From assembly GCA_937895515.1 (NCBI GenBank), contig CALAYS010000010.1, positions 1-58,292 of the forward strand: a DNA stretch of 58,292 bases, in the 5' to 3' direction. Positions 13,432-22,780 of the stretch are shown here, piece by piece (position 1 is the stretch's first letter; every line of letters starts with the position of its first letter). This DNA comes from an uncultured bacterium (lineage in GTDB: Bacteria; Patescibacteriota; Minisyncoccia; Phycocordibacterales; UBA9973). The notes beneath the pieces were generated by a model. The model was not told the origin of the DNA. It ran no database searches and was given only the letters and a program-made list of their open reading frames with translations. Both the position numbers and the translations under genes were made by a program.

Positions 13432-16137
13432 TTATTTTTTACGAAGTACTTTCTTAAGATATTTTCCAGTATAACTTTTTGGAGAATTTGCGATATCTTC
13501 CGGAGTACCTTTGGCGACAAGTTGCCCGCCACCACTACCACCTTCGGGACCAATGTCGATAATATAATCAGATGATTTAATAATATCCATACTATGTTCA
13601 ATTAGCATTACGGTATGACCACGCTCGACTAATTTATTTAACACATCAAGAAGCTTGGCAACATCATCATAATGAAGTCCGACTGTTGGTTCATCCAATA
13701 AGTAAATTGTTTTTTCTAAATGTGGTTTAAATAATTCACTAGCTATTTTAACTCGTTGAGCTTCCCCACCAGAAAGAGTCGTAGCACTTTGACCAAGTTT
13801 TAAATATCCCAGTCCAACATCAATCAAAGTTTTTAGTCGGTCATATACAGCTGGAATTTGTTCAAAAAATACTATGCCTTCTTCTACTGTAGTTTCTAGT
13901 ACATCATAAATACTTTTCTTTTTATATTTTACATTTAATGTTTCTTTATCAAATCGGCGACCATTACACACATCACAAGTAACATAAACTGTTGGCAAAA
14001 AATGCATCTCCACTGCGATTTGACCATTACCTTCACAAGCTTCACAGCGTCCGCCTTTGACATTAAAAGAAAAACGGTTTGACTTCCAACCTCGAAGACG
14101 AGCTTCTTCACTACTAGCGAATAAATCACGAATAAAAGTCCAAGCTCCAGTGTATGTTGCAATGTTAGATCGCGGGGTTCGGCCAATTGGTGACTGGTCA
14201 ATAAGTACTACACGGGATAATGCTTCGGTTCCAGTAAAACTAGCACAATTAAATGTTTTGGCACTGCGGTAATATTTTTCAAGTCTTGCTTGAAGATTTT
14301 TATGAATAACTTCATACATTAATGATGATTTACCGGACCCAGAGACTCCTGTAATTGTAATCATTTTACCTAATGGAATTTCTAAATTCATATTTTTAAT
14401 ATTAAAAATATTTGCGCCGACAATTTTGATACTGCCTTTGTCTTTAGTACGGCGATTCTCAGGTACTGGAATTACGGCTTCACCACGAAGATACGCTAAT
14501 GTTCGACTAGCGCCTTTGAATGGAGGTGTTTTTTGAGAAAGTAGTTCTTCTAAATCACCATAAGCGACGACTTCTCCACCATGGACACCGGCTTTGGGAC
14601 CAATGTCAACAATATAGTCCGATGCAAAAATTGTGTCTTCATCATGTTCTACAACTAAAATTGTATTACCTAGATCACGTAAATCAGTCAAAGTTTTTAT
14701 AAGACGGTCATTGTCGCGTTGATGAAGCCCAATTGTTGGCTCATCCAGTACATAAAGTGCTCCAACAAGACGAGACCCTAATTGTGAAGCAAGCCTAATG
14801 CGTTGTGATTCCCCACCAGAGAGAGTATTGGCTTTACGTGAAAGAGAGAGATATTCAAGCCCAACATCAAGCAAAAATTGTAAACGATATTCGATTTCAC
14901 GAAGTACAATTTGAGCAACATCAAATTCTTGGTCGGTTAAATCAAGATTTTGGATAAAGTCTAATGCTTGCCGAATAGATAAACCAGAATAATCAACAAT
15001 ATTAGTTTTTGTTTTTGTATTATTTTTTAAAAATACATGCAGTGCTTCTACTCGAAGACGTTTACCATTACAAACTAAACAAGGGTCATCTAAACCAAAT
15101 TGAACAGTACCCAAACCATTACATTCGGGACATGCACCATAAGGTGAGTTAAATGAAAATAATCTTGGTTCAACTTCGGGGAAAGAATATCCATCGTTAG
15201 GACATGCAAATTTAGAAGAAAGAAGATATTCTTTGTTCTCAGGCACAGAAGATACTTTTTTTGACGAAGAACGGGAGGGTAGGACGGCTCCTAGTGATGA
15301 GGAAGAAAGAGTATCTTCGGAGCCACCCAAAAAACTTAAATTTACTAATCCATCGGCTTCGATTAATGATCTTTCAATGGCTTCATAAAGACGCATTTTA
15401 GCATCATCAAAATGGTCACGGAATTCATGAACAGCAATAGTGTCAACAAGAACTTCTATAGTGTGGACATTGTTTTTAGTAAGAATTATTTTGTCGCGAA
15501 GTTTCATTAATTTGCCGTCAATTCGAACGCTTTCAAATCCCCGACCAAGTAGATCGTAAAGTAATTGATAGTATTCACCTTTTCGTCCACGAACAACAGG
15601 AGCAAAAATTTTAAGCTCGGTCTCGTTCCAAGATACACCCATTACTTCTTTTTTACCTTTGTTATTTTTTTCAAATTCTTTAACTCGATCAATTGCAAAA
15701 TGCAAAATTTCATCGTTAGTTAATTTTTTAATTCTTTGGCCACACTCTGGACAATGTGGGTGTCCAATACGCGCATATAATACACGTAGATAGTCATAAA
15801 TTTCAGTAATGGTTGCTACAGTTGAGCGTGGATTATTAGAACGAGATTTTTGGTCAATTGAAATAGCAGGAGAAAGTCCAGAGATTTCGTCAACATCAGG
15901 TTTAGGCATTTGACCCAAGAATTGCCGAGCATAAGCAGAAAGTGATTCTACGTAACGGCGTTGACCTTCGGCAAAGATAGTATCAAAAGCCAATGATGAT
16001 TTACCAGACCCTGAGACACCAGTAATAACCACCATCTTGTTACGAGGTAGATCTACTGAAATGTTCTTTAAATTGTGGGTTCGTGCGCCACGAACAACAA
16101 TTGTATCTTTATGTTCAATTTTTTTCTTTTGGGCCAT
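13432..16137 (-). CDS. uvrA: UvrA, excinuclease ABC subunit A
   Basis: The DNA damage-recognising ATPase of nucleotide excision repair, 901 residues, which loads UvrB. It has two ABC modules: Walker A GVSGSGKSSLAFD near residue 40 and GVSGSGKSSLMYE near 600; signatures LSGGESQRIRLA and LSGGEAQRVKIA; Walker B VLDEPTIGLH and LLDEPTVGLH. Zinc cysteine pairs include CPECGQ, CPECNG/CLVCNG and CEACEG/CDVCNG. A Ser-rich stretch before FACPNDGYSF is an insertion bounded by an inverted repeat (15248-15318). A TGC-TATACT box at 16147-16155 lies 9 nt before the ATG. Confidence 0.95.
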   Translation of the reverse strand: MAQKKKIEHKDTIVVRGARTHNLKNISVDLPRNKMVVITGVSGSGKSSLAFDTIFAEGQRRYVESLSAYARQFLGQMPKPDVDEISGLSPAISIDQKSRSNNPRSTVATITEIYDYLRVLYARIGHPHCPECGQRIKKLTNDEILHFAIDRVKEFEKNNKGKKEVMGVSWNETELKIFAPVVRGRKGEYYQLLYDLLGRGFESVRIDGKLMKLRDKIILTKNNVHTIEVLVDTIAVHEFRDHFDDAKMRLYEAIERSLIEADGLVNLSFLGGSEDTLSSSSLGAVLPSRSSSKKVSSVPENKEYLLSSKFACPNDGYSFPEVEPRLFSFNSPYGACPECNGLGTVQFGLDDPCLVCNGKRLRVEALHVFLKNNTKTKTNIVDYSGLSIRQALDFIQNLDLTDQEFDVAQIVLREIEYRLQFLLDVGLEYLSLSRKANTLSGGESQRIRLASQLGSRLVGALYVLDEPTIGLHQRDNDRLIKTLTDLRDLGNTILVVEHDEDTIFASDYIVDIGPKAGVHGGEVVAYGDLEELLSQKTPPFKGASRTLAYLRGEAVIPVPENRRTKDKGSIKIVGANIFNIKNMNLEIPLGKMITITGVSGSGKSSLMYEVIHKNLQARLEKYYRSAKTFNCASFTGTEALSRVVLIDQSPIGRTPRSNIATYTGAWTFIRDLFASSEEARLRGWKSNRFSFNVKGGRCEACEGNGQIAVEMHFLPTVYVTCDVCNGRRFDKETLNVKYKKKSIYDVLETTVEEGIVFFEQIPAVYDRLKTLIDVGLGYLKLGQSATTLSGGEAQRVKIASELFKPHLEKTIYLLDEPTVGLHYDDVAKLLDVLNKLVERGHTVMLIEHSMDIIKSSDYIIDIGPEGGSGGGQLVAKGTPEDIANSPKSYTGKYLKKVLRKK
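15248..15318. repeat. Inverted-repeat-bounded insertion in uvrA
   Basis: Nine-bp arms GAAGATACT (15248-15256) and AGTATCTTC (15310-15318) bound a segment read as a Ser-rich loop (DTLSSSSLGAVLPSRSSS). Typical UvrA has no such loop before its second zinc module. It resembles the other palindromic insertions but has no second copy in this window. Confidence 0.45.
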
Positions 16138-16179
16138 ACAAGCACGAGTATAGCAAATAGTACTATTTAATCAAAATAA

Positions 16180-17022
16180 TTATTGTATAGACATTTTAAC
16201 CTTTTGAGATCCATAAACATATGGAGCTACCTGGTACTGGTTAAAATACAAAGTTAAATTTCCTGGAACAAATGTAAACACAGAAAAATTATCCAACAAA
16301 GGTTTTGTACCATCTTCTAACATTGTTTTATCAATGTTTTTGACAGCATCATTCCAGTCTTTATCGTTTGTAAAATCAGCTCTTTTTATATTGTCTGTAA
16401 ATTGTTCCAACAGATTAGAACGTGCAAAATCAGAAACTGTTTTAAGATAATTTGTATCATTTGGGAAAAAATCTTTTAAGACTAATTCTTTTTTATTAAG
16501 AACATCATAATTATATGAATATAAATTTTCATAACCATGAGCCCCGCCAGCAAAAGCTTCAATGTGAATCAAGATACTTATATTTTTTGTATTAAGCTGA
16601 ACATAATCAGTTTTTACATTAAAATATAAATCACCATTTTCAGGAAATTCATTTATTTTTTCACCTGGTGATTTTGTAGCTATTCTGGCTTGCCAGTTTT
16701 CTTTAGAATTATTTTCAAATTCGGCTTGAGCAATTGCTATGTTATTGCGAATTTTATCATTAAAGCTACTGTCTACATTATTAAAAGCTGGATATGCCCC
16801 AGATACAGTCACATATTTAGATTCGGTTTTTAATGGGACTTCGGTAACTAAAGACATATTTACTAATTGACCAGTTTCAACTGGCTTTACAGCTGGGGCT
16901 GATACAATATTATCTTTTACAGACCGCCCAAATAAAAATAACAGGACGGCCAAAACAATGAATACAATAAAACTAAGTATTCTAGTAACAATGTGGTTTT
17001 TGTGATGAGTATTATTTGACAT
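16180..17022 (-). CDS. RsiV/DUF3298-like membrane-anchored extracytoplasmic protein
   Basis: About 280 residues from the ATG at 17022 (MSNNTHHKNH). One N-terminal membrane segment (about residues 14-33) is followed by an extracytoplasmic region with a DUF4163-like part and the DUF3298 signature (AFAGGAHGYENLYSYNYD, then LVLKDFF). In other bacteria this domain pair occurs in PdaC-type deacetylases and in the anti-sigma factor RsiV, but no deacetylase domain is present here. A TGA-TATAAT box (17030-17038) ends 7 nt before the chosen ATG, which decides the start against the earlier in-frame codons. Confidence 0.7.
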   Translation of the reverse strand: MSNNTHHKNHIVTRILSFIVFIVLAVLLFLFGRSVKDNIVSAPAVKPVETGQLVNMSLVTEVPLKTESKYVTVSGAYPAFNNVDSSFNDKIRNNIAIAQAEFENNSKENWQARIATKSPGEKINEFPENGDLYFNVKTDYVQLNTKNISILIHIEAFAGGAHGYENLYSYNYDVLNKKELVLKDFFPNDTNYLKTVSDFARSNLLEQFTDNIKRADFTNDKDWNDAVKNIDKTMLEDGTKPLLDNFSVFTFVPGNLTLYFNQYQVAPYVYGSQKVKMSIQ

Positions 17023-17029
17023 ATACATT

Positions 17030-17038
17030 ATTATATCA
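17030..17038 (-). promoter_or_regulatory. Extended -10 promoter of the RsiV-like gene
   Basis: TGA-TATAAT on the minus strand ends 7 nt before the ATG at 17022. It sits just downstream of the uvrB terminator hairpin, so this gene is a separate, leaderless transcript. Confidence 0.55.
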
Positions 17039-17050
17039 TACCCAAAAATA

Positions 17051-17080
17051 AAAAATACCACTCTAAATAGTGGTATTTTT
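17051..17080. terminator. Bidirectional terminator between uvrB and the RsiV-like gene
   Basis: AAAAATACCACT and AGTGGTATTTTT form a perfect 12-bp stem around CTAAAT, giving a U-run on either strand. It lies 6 bp behind the uvrB stop codon. Confidence 0.8.
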
Positions 17081-17085
17081 AAAGA

Positions 17086-19203
17086 TTATTTTGAGATTCT
17101 GTCTTCTAATATCACTATTTCATCACGGAGAATTGCGGCGGTTTCAAAGTCTAGTGATTTAACAGCTTCTTTCATTGCATTTTGTTTTTGTTTGATAAGT
17201 TTTTTTAATATTGTTGTTGGAGCGCCTGTACTGACAGAGGAAGTATCGTTTGATTTTTTAACCTTTTTCTCTAACCCAGCTTTTTTAAGCATTAAAGATA
17301 TTTCTGTATCTAATTCAAAATGGGCGGTATCGTTTCTGTCTTTTGCAAAATCATCAGTAATATCTTTAATTTCTTTTGTGATTGTTTTTGGAGTAATACC
17401 ATGCTTTTTATTATAAGCCATTTGTTTTTCTCGGCGACGATTTGTCTCACTAATTGCGCGCTCCATAGAATTTGTAATTCTATCTGCATACAAAATTACT
17501 CGCCCATCAACATTACGCGCAGCACGGCCAATAGTTTGAATAAGACTAACTTCACTACGCAAGAAACCTTCTTTATCGGCATCAAGGATTCCAATTAAAC
17601 TAACTTCGGGCATATCGAGTCCTTCACGAAGAAGGTTAACTCCAACTAAACAATCTATTTCCCCGCGACGAAGCCGTGTAATAATTCGAATACGATCCAG
17701 TGTATCAACATCACTATGGATATATTCTACTTTAAATTTTTTTCCGGCTACGTCTTCTGGTAAATCTTTTAAATAGCTGGTTAAATCCTCGGCCATTCTT
17801 TTAGTTAGGGTTGTAGCCAACACTCGCCCACCTTTGGCGATTTCTTTTATGGCTTCTTTTATAAAATCTTGAATTTGACCAGGATAAGATGCAGAAGCTA
17901 TTACTGGTTTAATTTCTATCACTGGATCAATAAGACCAGTTGGGCGAATAATTTGTTCAACAATTTGCTTACTTTCTGCACGCTCATAATCACTAGGCGT
18001 TGCAGAAACATAAATAGTCTGCGGGGTTATTTTTTCAAACTCCTCGTACCTTAGTGGCCTATTATCTTTAGCACTAGGAAGACGAAATCCAAAATCAACT
18101 AGATTTTGTTTTCGAGCTTGGTCCCCATTATACATAGCGCGCAGTTGTGGAAGTGTTGCGTGGGATTCATCAATAAAAAGAGTAAAGTCGGGTCTTCCCT
18201 TTTTATCTTTTGGGAAATATGAAAGCAATGTATCTGGTGGCTCGTCTTCACTTTTCCCGGCAAAGTGACGGGAATAGTTTTCTATACCACTACAATACCC
18301 AACTTCTTTAATCATTGCTAAGTCATAATTTGTTCGGCGTTTTAATCGCTCGGCTTCCAAAGGCTTTTCTTGTTTCTCAAATTTTTTTAATTGTAAATCT
18401 AATTCTTTTTTAATATCTTTAACTGCTCGAGCGATTTCATTTTTATCTGTCATAAAATGCTTGGCTGGGAAAATAAACAAATCTTTAGGAGTATCTTTTA
18501 ATTCATAACTAACTGGGTCTACTGCTTGGATTTGAGAAATTTTGTCACCAGCAAAAACAATTGAATACATTGTCGTTTCTGACACTGGCATAATATCAAG
18601 CTTGTTCCCAATAACGCGGAATGTTCCAGATGATAAATCAGCATTTGTTCTTTCGTATTGCATATTGATAAGACGTTTCATAACATCAGGGCGAGACATT
18701 TTAAGACCAACAGAAAAACGCATATTTGTTTTTTCATATTCTACTGGTGAACCCAACCCATATATACATGATACTGATGCCACAATAATTACATCGGGGC
18801 GTGTTAACAATGCTTGGGTTGATGCATGCCTTAATCGATTAATTTCTTCATTAATTTGTGCGTCTTTTTCAATATAAGTATCAGTAGCAACAACGTATGC
18901 TTCAGGTTGGTAGTAGTCATAATAAGATACAAAATAATGCACTGCGGCATCTGGAAAAAAGCTACGGAATTCTTGGGCAAGTTGTGCAGCGAGTGTTTTA
19001 TTATGAGCTATCACTAATGTTGGCTTACCAACTTTTTCAATAATATTGGCCATAGTAAAAGTCTTACCGGTGGCTGTAGCCCCCAAAAGTGTCTGTTTTT
19101 GCATACCACTTTCCAAACCCTTGATTAACGACGAAATAGCCTCTGGCTGGTCCCCAGCGGGCTTGTAGTCGGACACTAGATTGAATACTTTGTTGTTTTT
19201 CAT
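17086..19203 (-). CDS. uvrB: UvrB, excinuclease ABC subunit B
   Basis: The helicase-like damage-verification subunit, 705 residues. Walker A is GATATGKTF (about residues 41-49), where most UvrB have GATGTGKT. The beta-hairpin region YYDYYQPEAYV, helicase motifs DESHATLPQ and TIGRAARN, and a C-terminal UVR domain that binds UvrC (KEAVKSLDFETAAILRDEI) are present. It is longer than the usual 660-670 because of a linker before the UVR domain. A family A repeat ends about 10 bp before its ATG and supplies a TTGACA sequence at -35 distance. uvrA, uvrB and uvrC lie within 8 kb but as separate transcripts. Confidence 0.95.
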   Translation of the reverse strand: MKNNKVFNLVSDYKPAGDQPEAISSLIKGLESGMQKQTLLGATATGKTFTMANIIEKVGKPTLVIAHNKTLAAQLAQEFRSFFPDAAVHYFVSYYDYYQPEAYVVATDTYIEKDAQINEEINRLRHASTQALLTRPDVIIVASVSCIYGLGSPVEYEKTNMRFSVGLKMSRPDVMKRLINMQYERTNADLSSGTFRVIGNKLDIMPVSETTMYSIVFAGDKISQIQAVDPVSYELKDTPKDLFIFPAKHFMTDKNEIARAVKDIKKELDLQLKKFEKQEKPLEAERLKRRTNYDLAMIKEVGYCSGIENYSRHFAGKSEDEPPDTLLSYFPKDKKGRPDFTLFIDESHATLPQLRAMYNGDQARKQNLVDFGFRLPSAKDNRPLRYEEFEKITPQTIYVSATPSDYERAESKQIVEQIIRPTGLIDPVIEIKPVIASASYPGQIQDFIKEAIKEIAKGGRVLATTLTKRMAEDLTSYLKDLPEDVAGKKFKVEYIHSDVDTLDRIRIITRLRRGEIDCLVGVNLLREGLDMPEVSLIGILDADKEGFLRSEVSLIQTIGRAARNVDGRVILYADRITNSMERAISETNRRREKQMAYNKKHGITPKTITKEIKDITDDFAKDRNDTAHFELDTEISLMLKKAGLEKKVKKSNDTSSVSTGAPTTILKKLIKQKQNAMKEAVKSLDFETAAILRDEIVILEDRISK

Positions 19204-19212
19204 AAATTAAAT

Positions 19213-19253
19213 AAATCCCCCATACCCCCTTTGTCAAGGGGGATTTTAGCTAC
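19213..19253. repeat. Repeat family A, half copy, before uvrB
   Basis: AAATCCCCCATACCCCC with TCAAGGGGGATTT forms a hairpin between the uvrB start and the DUF559 gene, whose stop codon falls inside it. It matches the first half of the copies at 13072 and 19663. On the minus strand it contains TTGACA at a fitting distance from uvrB. Confidence 0.85.
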
Positions 19254-19642
19254 AAATCACGTTCCCTTTTATTAAGAATTTTGATAAATTCTTCCTTAAC
19301 TTTATTTATATTATTTACTATATCATTATTCTTAAATCTCACAACTTTTAGATTATATTTTTCTTCTAAAATATTAGTTCTCTCAGAATCTCTTATTTTT
19401 AAATCAATATGAACATCACCATCAATTTCCACAATTAACAAAAGTTTTGAACAATAAAAATCAGCAATGAAATTATCTATTGGTTTTTGTCTTAAAAAAT
19501 TATAATTATTTATTTCTTTATTTTTTATAATTTCTTTCCAAAAGATTTTTTCAGACTCTGTTTCAGATTTCCTTAATTCTGAAGCTTTTAGTTTTAATTT
19601 TGGATTATAAGGAATATGTTTTAATTCTAACTTTTTATCCAT
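19250..19642 (-). CDS. DUF559 endonuclease-domain protein
   Basis: A 130-residue DUF559 protein of the very-short-patch-repair/PD-(D/E)XK-like nuclease fold. Visible features are SETESEKIFWKEI (helix with Glu), NFLRQKPIDNFIADFYCSKLLLIVEIDG (Asp then Glu in the catalytic strands), and the closing strand VVRFKNNDI. The domain is usually taken as a nuclease linked to repeats or homing-like movement. The gene is bracketed by family A repeats at 19213-19253 and 19663-19742, and its stop lies in the first. A TATAAC box is 5 nt before the ATG. Confidence 0.85.
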   Translation of the reverse strand: MDKKLELKHIPYNPKLKLKASELRKSETESEKIFWKEIIKNKEINNYNFLRQKPIDNFIADFYCSKLLLIVEIDGDVHIDLKIRDSERTNILEEKYNLKVVRFKNNDIVNNINKVKEEFIKILNKRERDL

Positions 19643-19662
19643 ATACAGTTATATAATAACAC

Positions 19663-19742
19663 AAATCCCCCATACCCCCTTTGTCAAGGGGGCTATTGTG
19701 ACAAAACCTCTCCTTGACAAAGGAGAGGTAGGAGAGGATTTT
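19663..19742. repeat. Repeat family A, full copy, between tgt and DUF559
   Basis: An 80-bp element with the same two hairpin halves as 13072-13149: AAATCCCCC...GGGGG, a spacer, then CTCCTTGACAAAGGAG and GGAGAGGATTTT. It separates tgt from the DUF559 gene. It is the closest relative in the window of the copy inside uvrC. Confidence 0.85.
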
Positions 19743-19747
19743 AATTA

Positions 19748-20968
19748 TTAATCTTTATAATACCTCGCTAAAAATTCTGTTTTATATTGTTCAAAGTTAT
19801 CATTCAATATTGATTGGCGCATGTCTTGAACAAGTTTGTTAATGAAATAAATATTATGGATAGATGCCAATGTTGCGGCCAGCATTTCTTTAGCCCTAAA
19901 TAAATGAGCTACATAACTTGTAGAAAAATTTTTACAAGTATAACAAAGACAATTATTTTCAATAGGTTGGTTTATGGTTCGGCATTTTTCATTAAATAAA
20001 TTTAATCGGCCATCTTGTGTATATACAGTTCCATGACGAGCCATACGGGTTGGCGCAACACAATCAAAAAAATCAATTCCAAGTTCTACACCCATAAACA
20101 AATCATTAGGCTCACCAATACCTAATAAATGACGAGGTTTGTCTTTGGGCAAAACTTCGGTAACCCATTTAACAGCAGTTGTCATATCATCTTTTGAGAA
20201 AGATCCACCAATACCAAAGCCTTCAAACTCGCGACCATTGGGAGCCTTCATATTAGATAATTCAGTCGATGATAATTTACGCAAATCTTCAAATTGCGCA
20301 CCTTGAACAACACCAAATAAAGCCTGCATACCTTCGGGATCAAGTTCGGTATGCACAGTCAGCGAATCTTGCGCCCATTTATGAGTACGAACTAATGATT
20401 CTTTTTGATATTCATAAGTTTCAGTTGGACTTGTGCATTCATCAAAAGCAAAAATAATATCTGCCCCAAGATTTTTCTGGATTTCCATTGAACGCCGTGG
20501 AGTTAAATAATGCAGTGACCCATCAATATGTGATTTAAAAGAAACTCCATCATTACCAACCTTGGCAAGCGGTGTGATATCATCACCTGACCGGCCAGAT
20601 TCTAATTGTAATACTTCTTCGCCTTTTGTGACTTTGGAAATTCCTTTACCGTATGCTGCCCCAAGTGAAAAAACTTGAAACCCTCCAGAGTCAGTCATAG
20701 TTGGACCATGCCAATTCATCCATTTGGGAAATCCCCCGGCATTTTTAATTATTTCATCACCAGGTTCAAGATACAAATGATAAGTATTTGCTAAAACTAC
20801 TTGGACCCCACAGCTAATTAACATCTCCGGGGTCATTGATTTAACCGTGGATTTTGTACCAACAGCTACAAAAGTTGGAGTTAAGATTCTGCCATGAGGT
20901 GTATCATAATACCCGGCTCGCCCACCAGTTGATAATTCACGCTCGATATGAAAATTAAAATGCGACAT
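19748..20968 (-). CDS. tgt: Tgt, queuine/preQ1 tRNA-guanine transglycosylase
   Basis: A TIM-barrel enzyme, 406 residues, that exchanges the anticodon wobble guanine of GUN tRNAs for queuine or preQ1. The proton-acceptor segment MTDSGGFQVFSLG, the nucleophile-region DCVAPTRMARHG and the zinc site CLCYTC...H are present. Residues 115-135 (QLESGRSGDDITPL) are a less conserved loop with a short palindrome in the DNA. No queuosine biosynthesis genes are in the window. It follows mreC with a 14-bp overlap, probably in one operon with proS and mreB. Confidence 0.93.
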   Translation of the reverse strand: MSHFNFHIERELSTGGRAGYYDTPHGRILTPTFVAVGTKSTVKSMTPEMLISCGVQVVLANTYHLYLEPGDEIIKNAGGFPKWMNWHGPTMTDSGGFQVFSLGAAYGKGISKVTKGEEVLQLESGRSGDDITPLAKVGNDGVSFKSHIDGSLHYLTPRRSMEIQKNLGADIIFAFDECTSPTETYEYQKESLVRTHKWAQDSLTVHTELDPEGMQALFGVVQGAQFEDLRKLSSTELSNMKAPNGREFEGFGIGGSFSKDDMTTAVKWVTEVLPKDKPRHLLGIGEPNDLFMGVELGIDFFDCVAPTRMARHGTVYTQDGRLNLFNEKCRTINQPIENNCLCYTCKNFSTSYVAHLFRAKEMLAATLASIHNIYFINKLVQDMRQSILNDNFEQYKTEFLARYYKD

Positions 20969-21734
20969 ATCTTAGATATTGAAAATTTACAATTGATCTA
21001 AAATAAACTGTTTGATCTTTTGTATCATCATGAGTAGTAATTTTTACAACTTCAGCTATTGGTTTACTAGATATGCTTGGAATTGTAACCAATGAACCAA
21101 TAGGAATTTTTACATCAGCAGGAATTGTTGATTCATATGATCCACCACCGCGACCTTGTAAATCAACAGTTATACTGTCCATTGCATCAGCTAAAATAAC
21201 ATCTGCCGAAAATTTATTTCCTGGATTTGAATACAAAGTAACAGTACTAATATTTTTATTATTTGAACTAAAATTCCCAAGTGGTATTCCAGAAATACTG
21301 TACACGGTAGCACCAATAGAAACAGGCTCGGCAGTCTCAACTAAAAGAGTGTCATACGCAACATGGCTAGGCCGAGCAATAACTGAACCAATTTTTTTAT
21401 TACTAACAGCAACAGTATTTTTAAATCCATTATTTTCATTTTCAATCAAAGTATAATCGGCTAATTTTGATTGTAATTCAGAATTTTGAGATTCCAATGT
21501 AGCAATGTGATTTAGTAATTGTGATTTACTATGAGTAATGCCATATATACCATGTTCAATAGCTGTTCCGGTATTTAAAATTGGTACAGCAACAATATAG
21601 GAAAAAGATTTTAAAGATTTTTTTAGTATAAAAAAAATAAGTACAATAAAAATTAAAACGATAAAATATCCCCAATTATGCATGGGCTTTTTTTTACTAT
21701 ATTTTATATATGAACTATCTTGGAGGTAAGCCAT
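20955..21734 (-). CDS. mreC: MreC, rod-shape-determining protein
   Basis: A 259-residue bitopic protein of the elongasome, linking MreB to the periplasmic wall machinery. A short cytoplasmic tail, one membrane segment (YFIVLIFIVLIFFILK, about residues 23-38), a coiled coil (LLNHIATLESQNSELQSKLAD) and a C-terminal MreC beta-domain pair (VIARPSHVAYDTLLVE, GIPLGNFSS) are visible. The start at 21734 overlaps mreB by 20 bp; the ATG at 21683 (MHNWGYF) is an alternative. No mreD follows. Confidence 0.85.
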   Translation of the reverse strand: MAYLQDSSYIKYSKKKPMHNWGYFIVLIFIVLIFFILKKSLKSFSYIVAVPILNTGTAIEHGIYGITHSKSQLLNHIATLESQNSELQSKLADYTLIENENNGFKNTVAVSNKKIGSVIARPSHVAYDTLLVETAEPVSIGATVYSISGIPLGNFSSNNKNISTVTLYSNPGNKFSADVILADAMDSITVDLQGRGGGSYESTIPADVKIPIGSLVTIPSISSKPIAEVVKITTHDDTKDQTVYFRSIVNFQYLRYVAF

Positions 21735-22761
21735 TTTCAGGAGAAACTAAGACTTCTTTATAATAATCCAAATCATCAAGTATAACTCCGGTACCCCGAG
21801 CCACAGCAGTTAATGGATCATCAGCAACATAAACTGGAATTTTAATTGCACTTGAAAGTAGTTGATCAAAACCACGAATTAAAGCCCCACCACCAGAAAG
21901 AACTACCCCACGATGAATAACATCAGAAAGTAATTCCGGAGGAGTAGTTTCCAAAACTTCTTTTGTGGCTTCAACAATAGAAATTAAAGATTGCATTATT
22001 GCGGCTCTTACATCAGTATCATTTATTATGATTTCTCTTGGAAGTCCTGTGACTAAATCTCGTCCACGGATTGGAGCTTCAATCATTTCTCCAGGAAGAG
22101 CATTCCCAAGCGAAATTTTTATAGACTCGGCAGTTTTGACTCCAACCAGAAGTTTAAATTCATCGCGCATAAAAGTAACAATGTCTTCATTTAGTTTGTC
22201 CCCTGCAACGCGTAAATTCTTAGACCGAACAATTCCACCCAAAGCAATAACCGCAATGTCAGTAGTACCGCCACCAATGTCAACAATTACTGAACCAATA
22301 GCATCTTTAACTGGAAGTCTTACCCCAATAGCTGCTGCCATTGGCTCTTCTACAATGTAAACTTCTCTTGCGCCACCAGACATTGCAGCATCATAAACTG
22401 CGCGGGTTTCAACATTAGTAATAGCAGTTGGTACACCCACAACAACGCGTGGGCGGAAAAACTTTTTAGAAATTTTTTCTGTCTTTTGGATTAGATAAGA
22501 AAGCATTTCTTCGGTAACTTCAAAGTCAGAAATAACTCCGTCAACAACAGGTTGCACTGCGCGAATATGCGCTGGAGTGCGGCCAAGCATTTGCTTGGCC
22601 GCTGCCCCAACTGCGATTATTTGACCGGTTTTAGTATTAACTACAACAACAGATGGCTCGTTAATTACGATGCCTTGATTGCGCAAATACACCAAGGTAT
22701 TTGCGGTACCCAAGTCTATTCCGATATCGTTTGAAAATGCTTTGTAGAGTTTATGGAACAT
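21715..22761 (-). CDS. mreB: MreB, bacterial actin homologue
   Basis: A 348-residue actin-fold ATPase that organises cell-wall elongation along the membrane. It has phosphate 1 IDLGTANTLVY near residue 15, phosphate 2 IVDIGGGTTDIAVI near 162, the adenosine motif VLSGGGALIRGF near 290, and full family length. It lies 20 bp behind proS and overlaps mreC, so the three are probably cotranscribed. A TATAAT at 22764-22769 is only 2 nt from the ATG, too close for a leaderless start at this codon. Confidence 0.95.
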   Translation of the reverse strand: MFHKLYKAFSNDIGIDLGTANTLVYLRNQGIVINEPSVVVVNTKTGQIIAVGAAAKQMLGRTPAHIRAVQPVVDGVISDFEVTEEMLSYLIQKTEKISKKFFRPRVVVGVPTAITNVETRAVYDAAMSGGAREVYIVEEPMAAAIGVRLPVKDAIGSVIVDIGGGTTDIAVIALGGIVRSKNLRVAGDKLNEDIVTFMRDEFKLLVGVKTAESIKISLGNALPGEMIEAPIRGRDLVTGLPREIIINDTDVRAAIMQSLISIVEATKEVLETTPPELLSDVIHRGVVLSGGGALIRGFDQLLSSAIKIPVYVADDPLTAVARGTGVILDDLDYYKEVLVSPENGLPPR

Positions 22762-22780
22762 ATATTATACCTTTACACAA

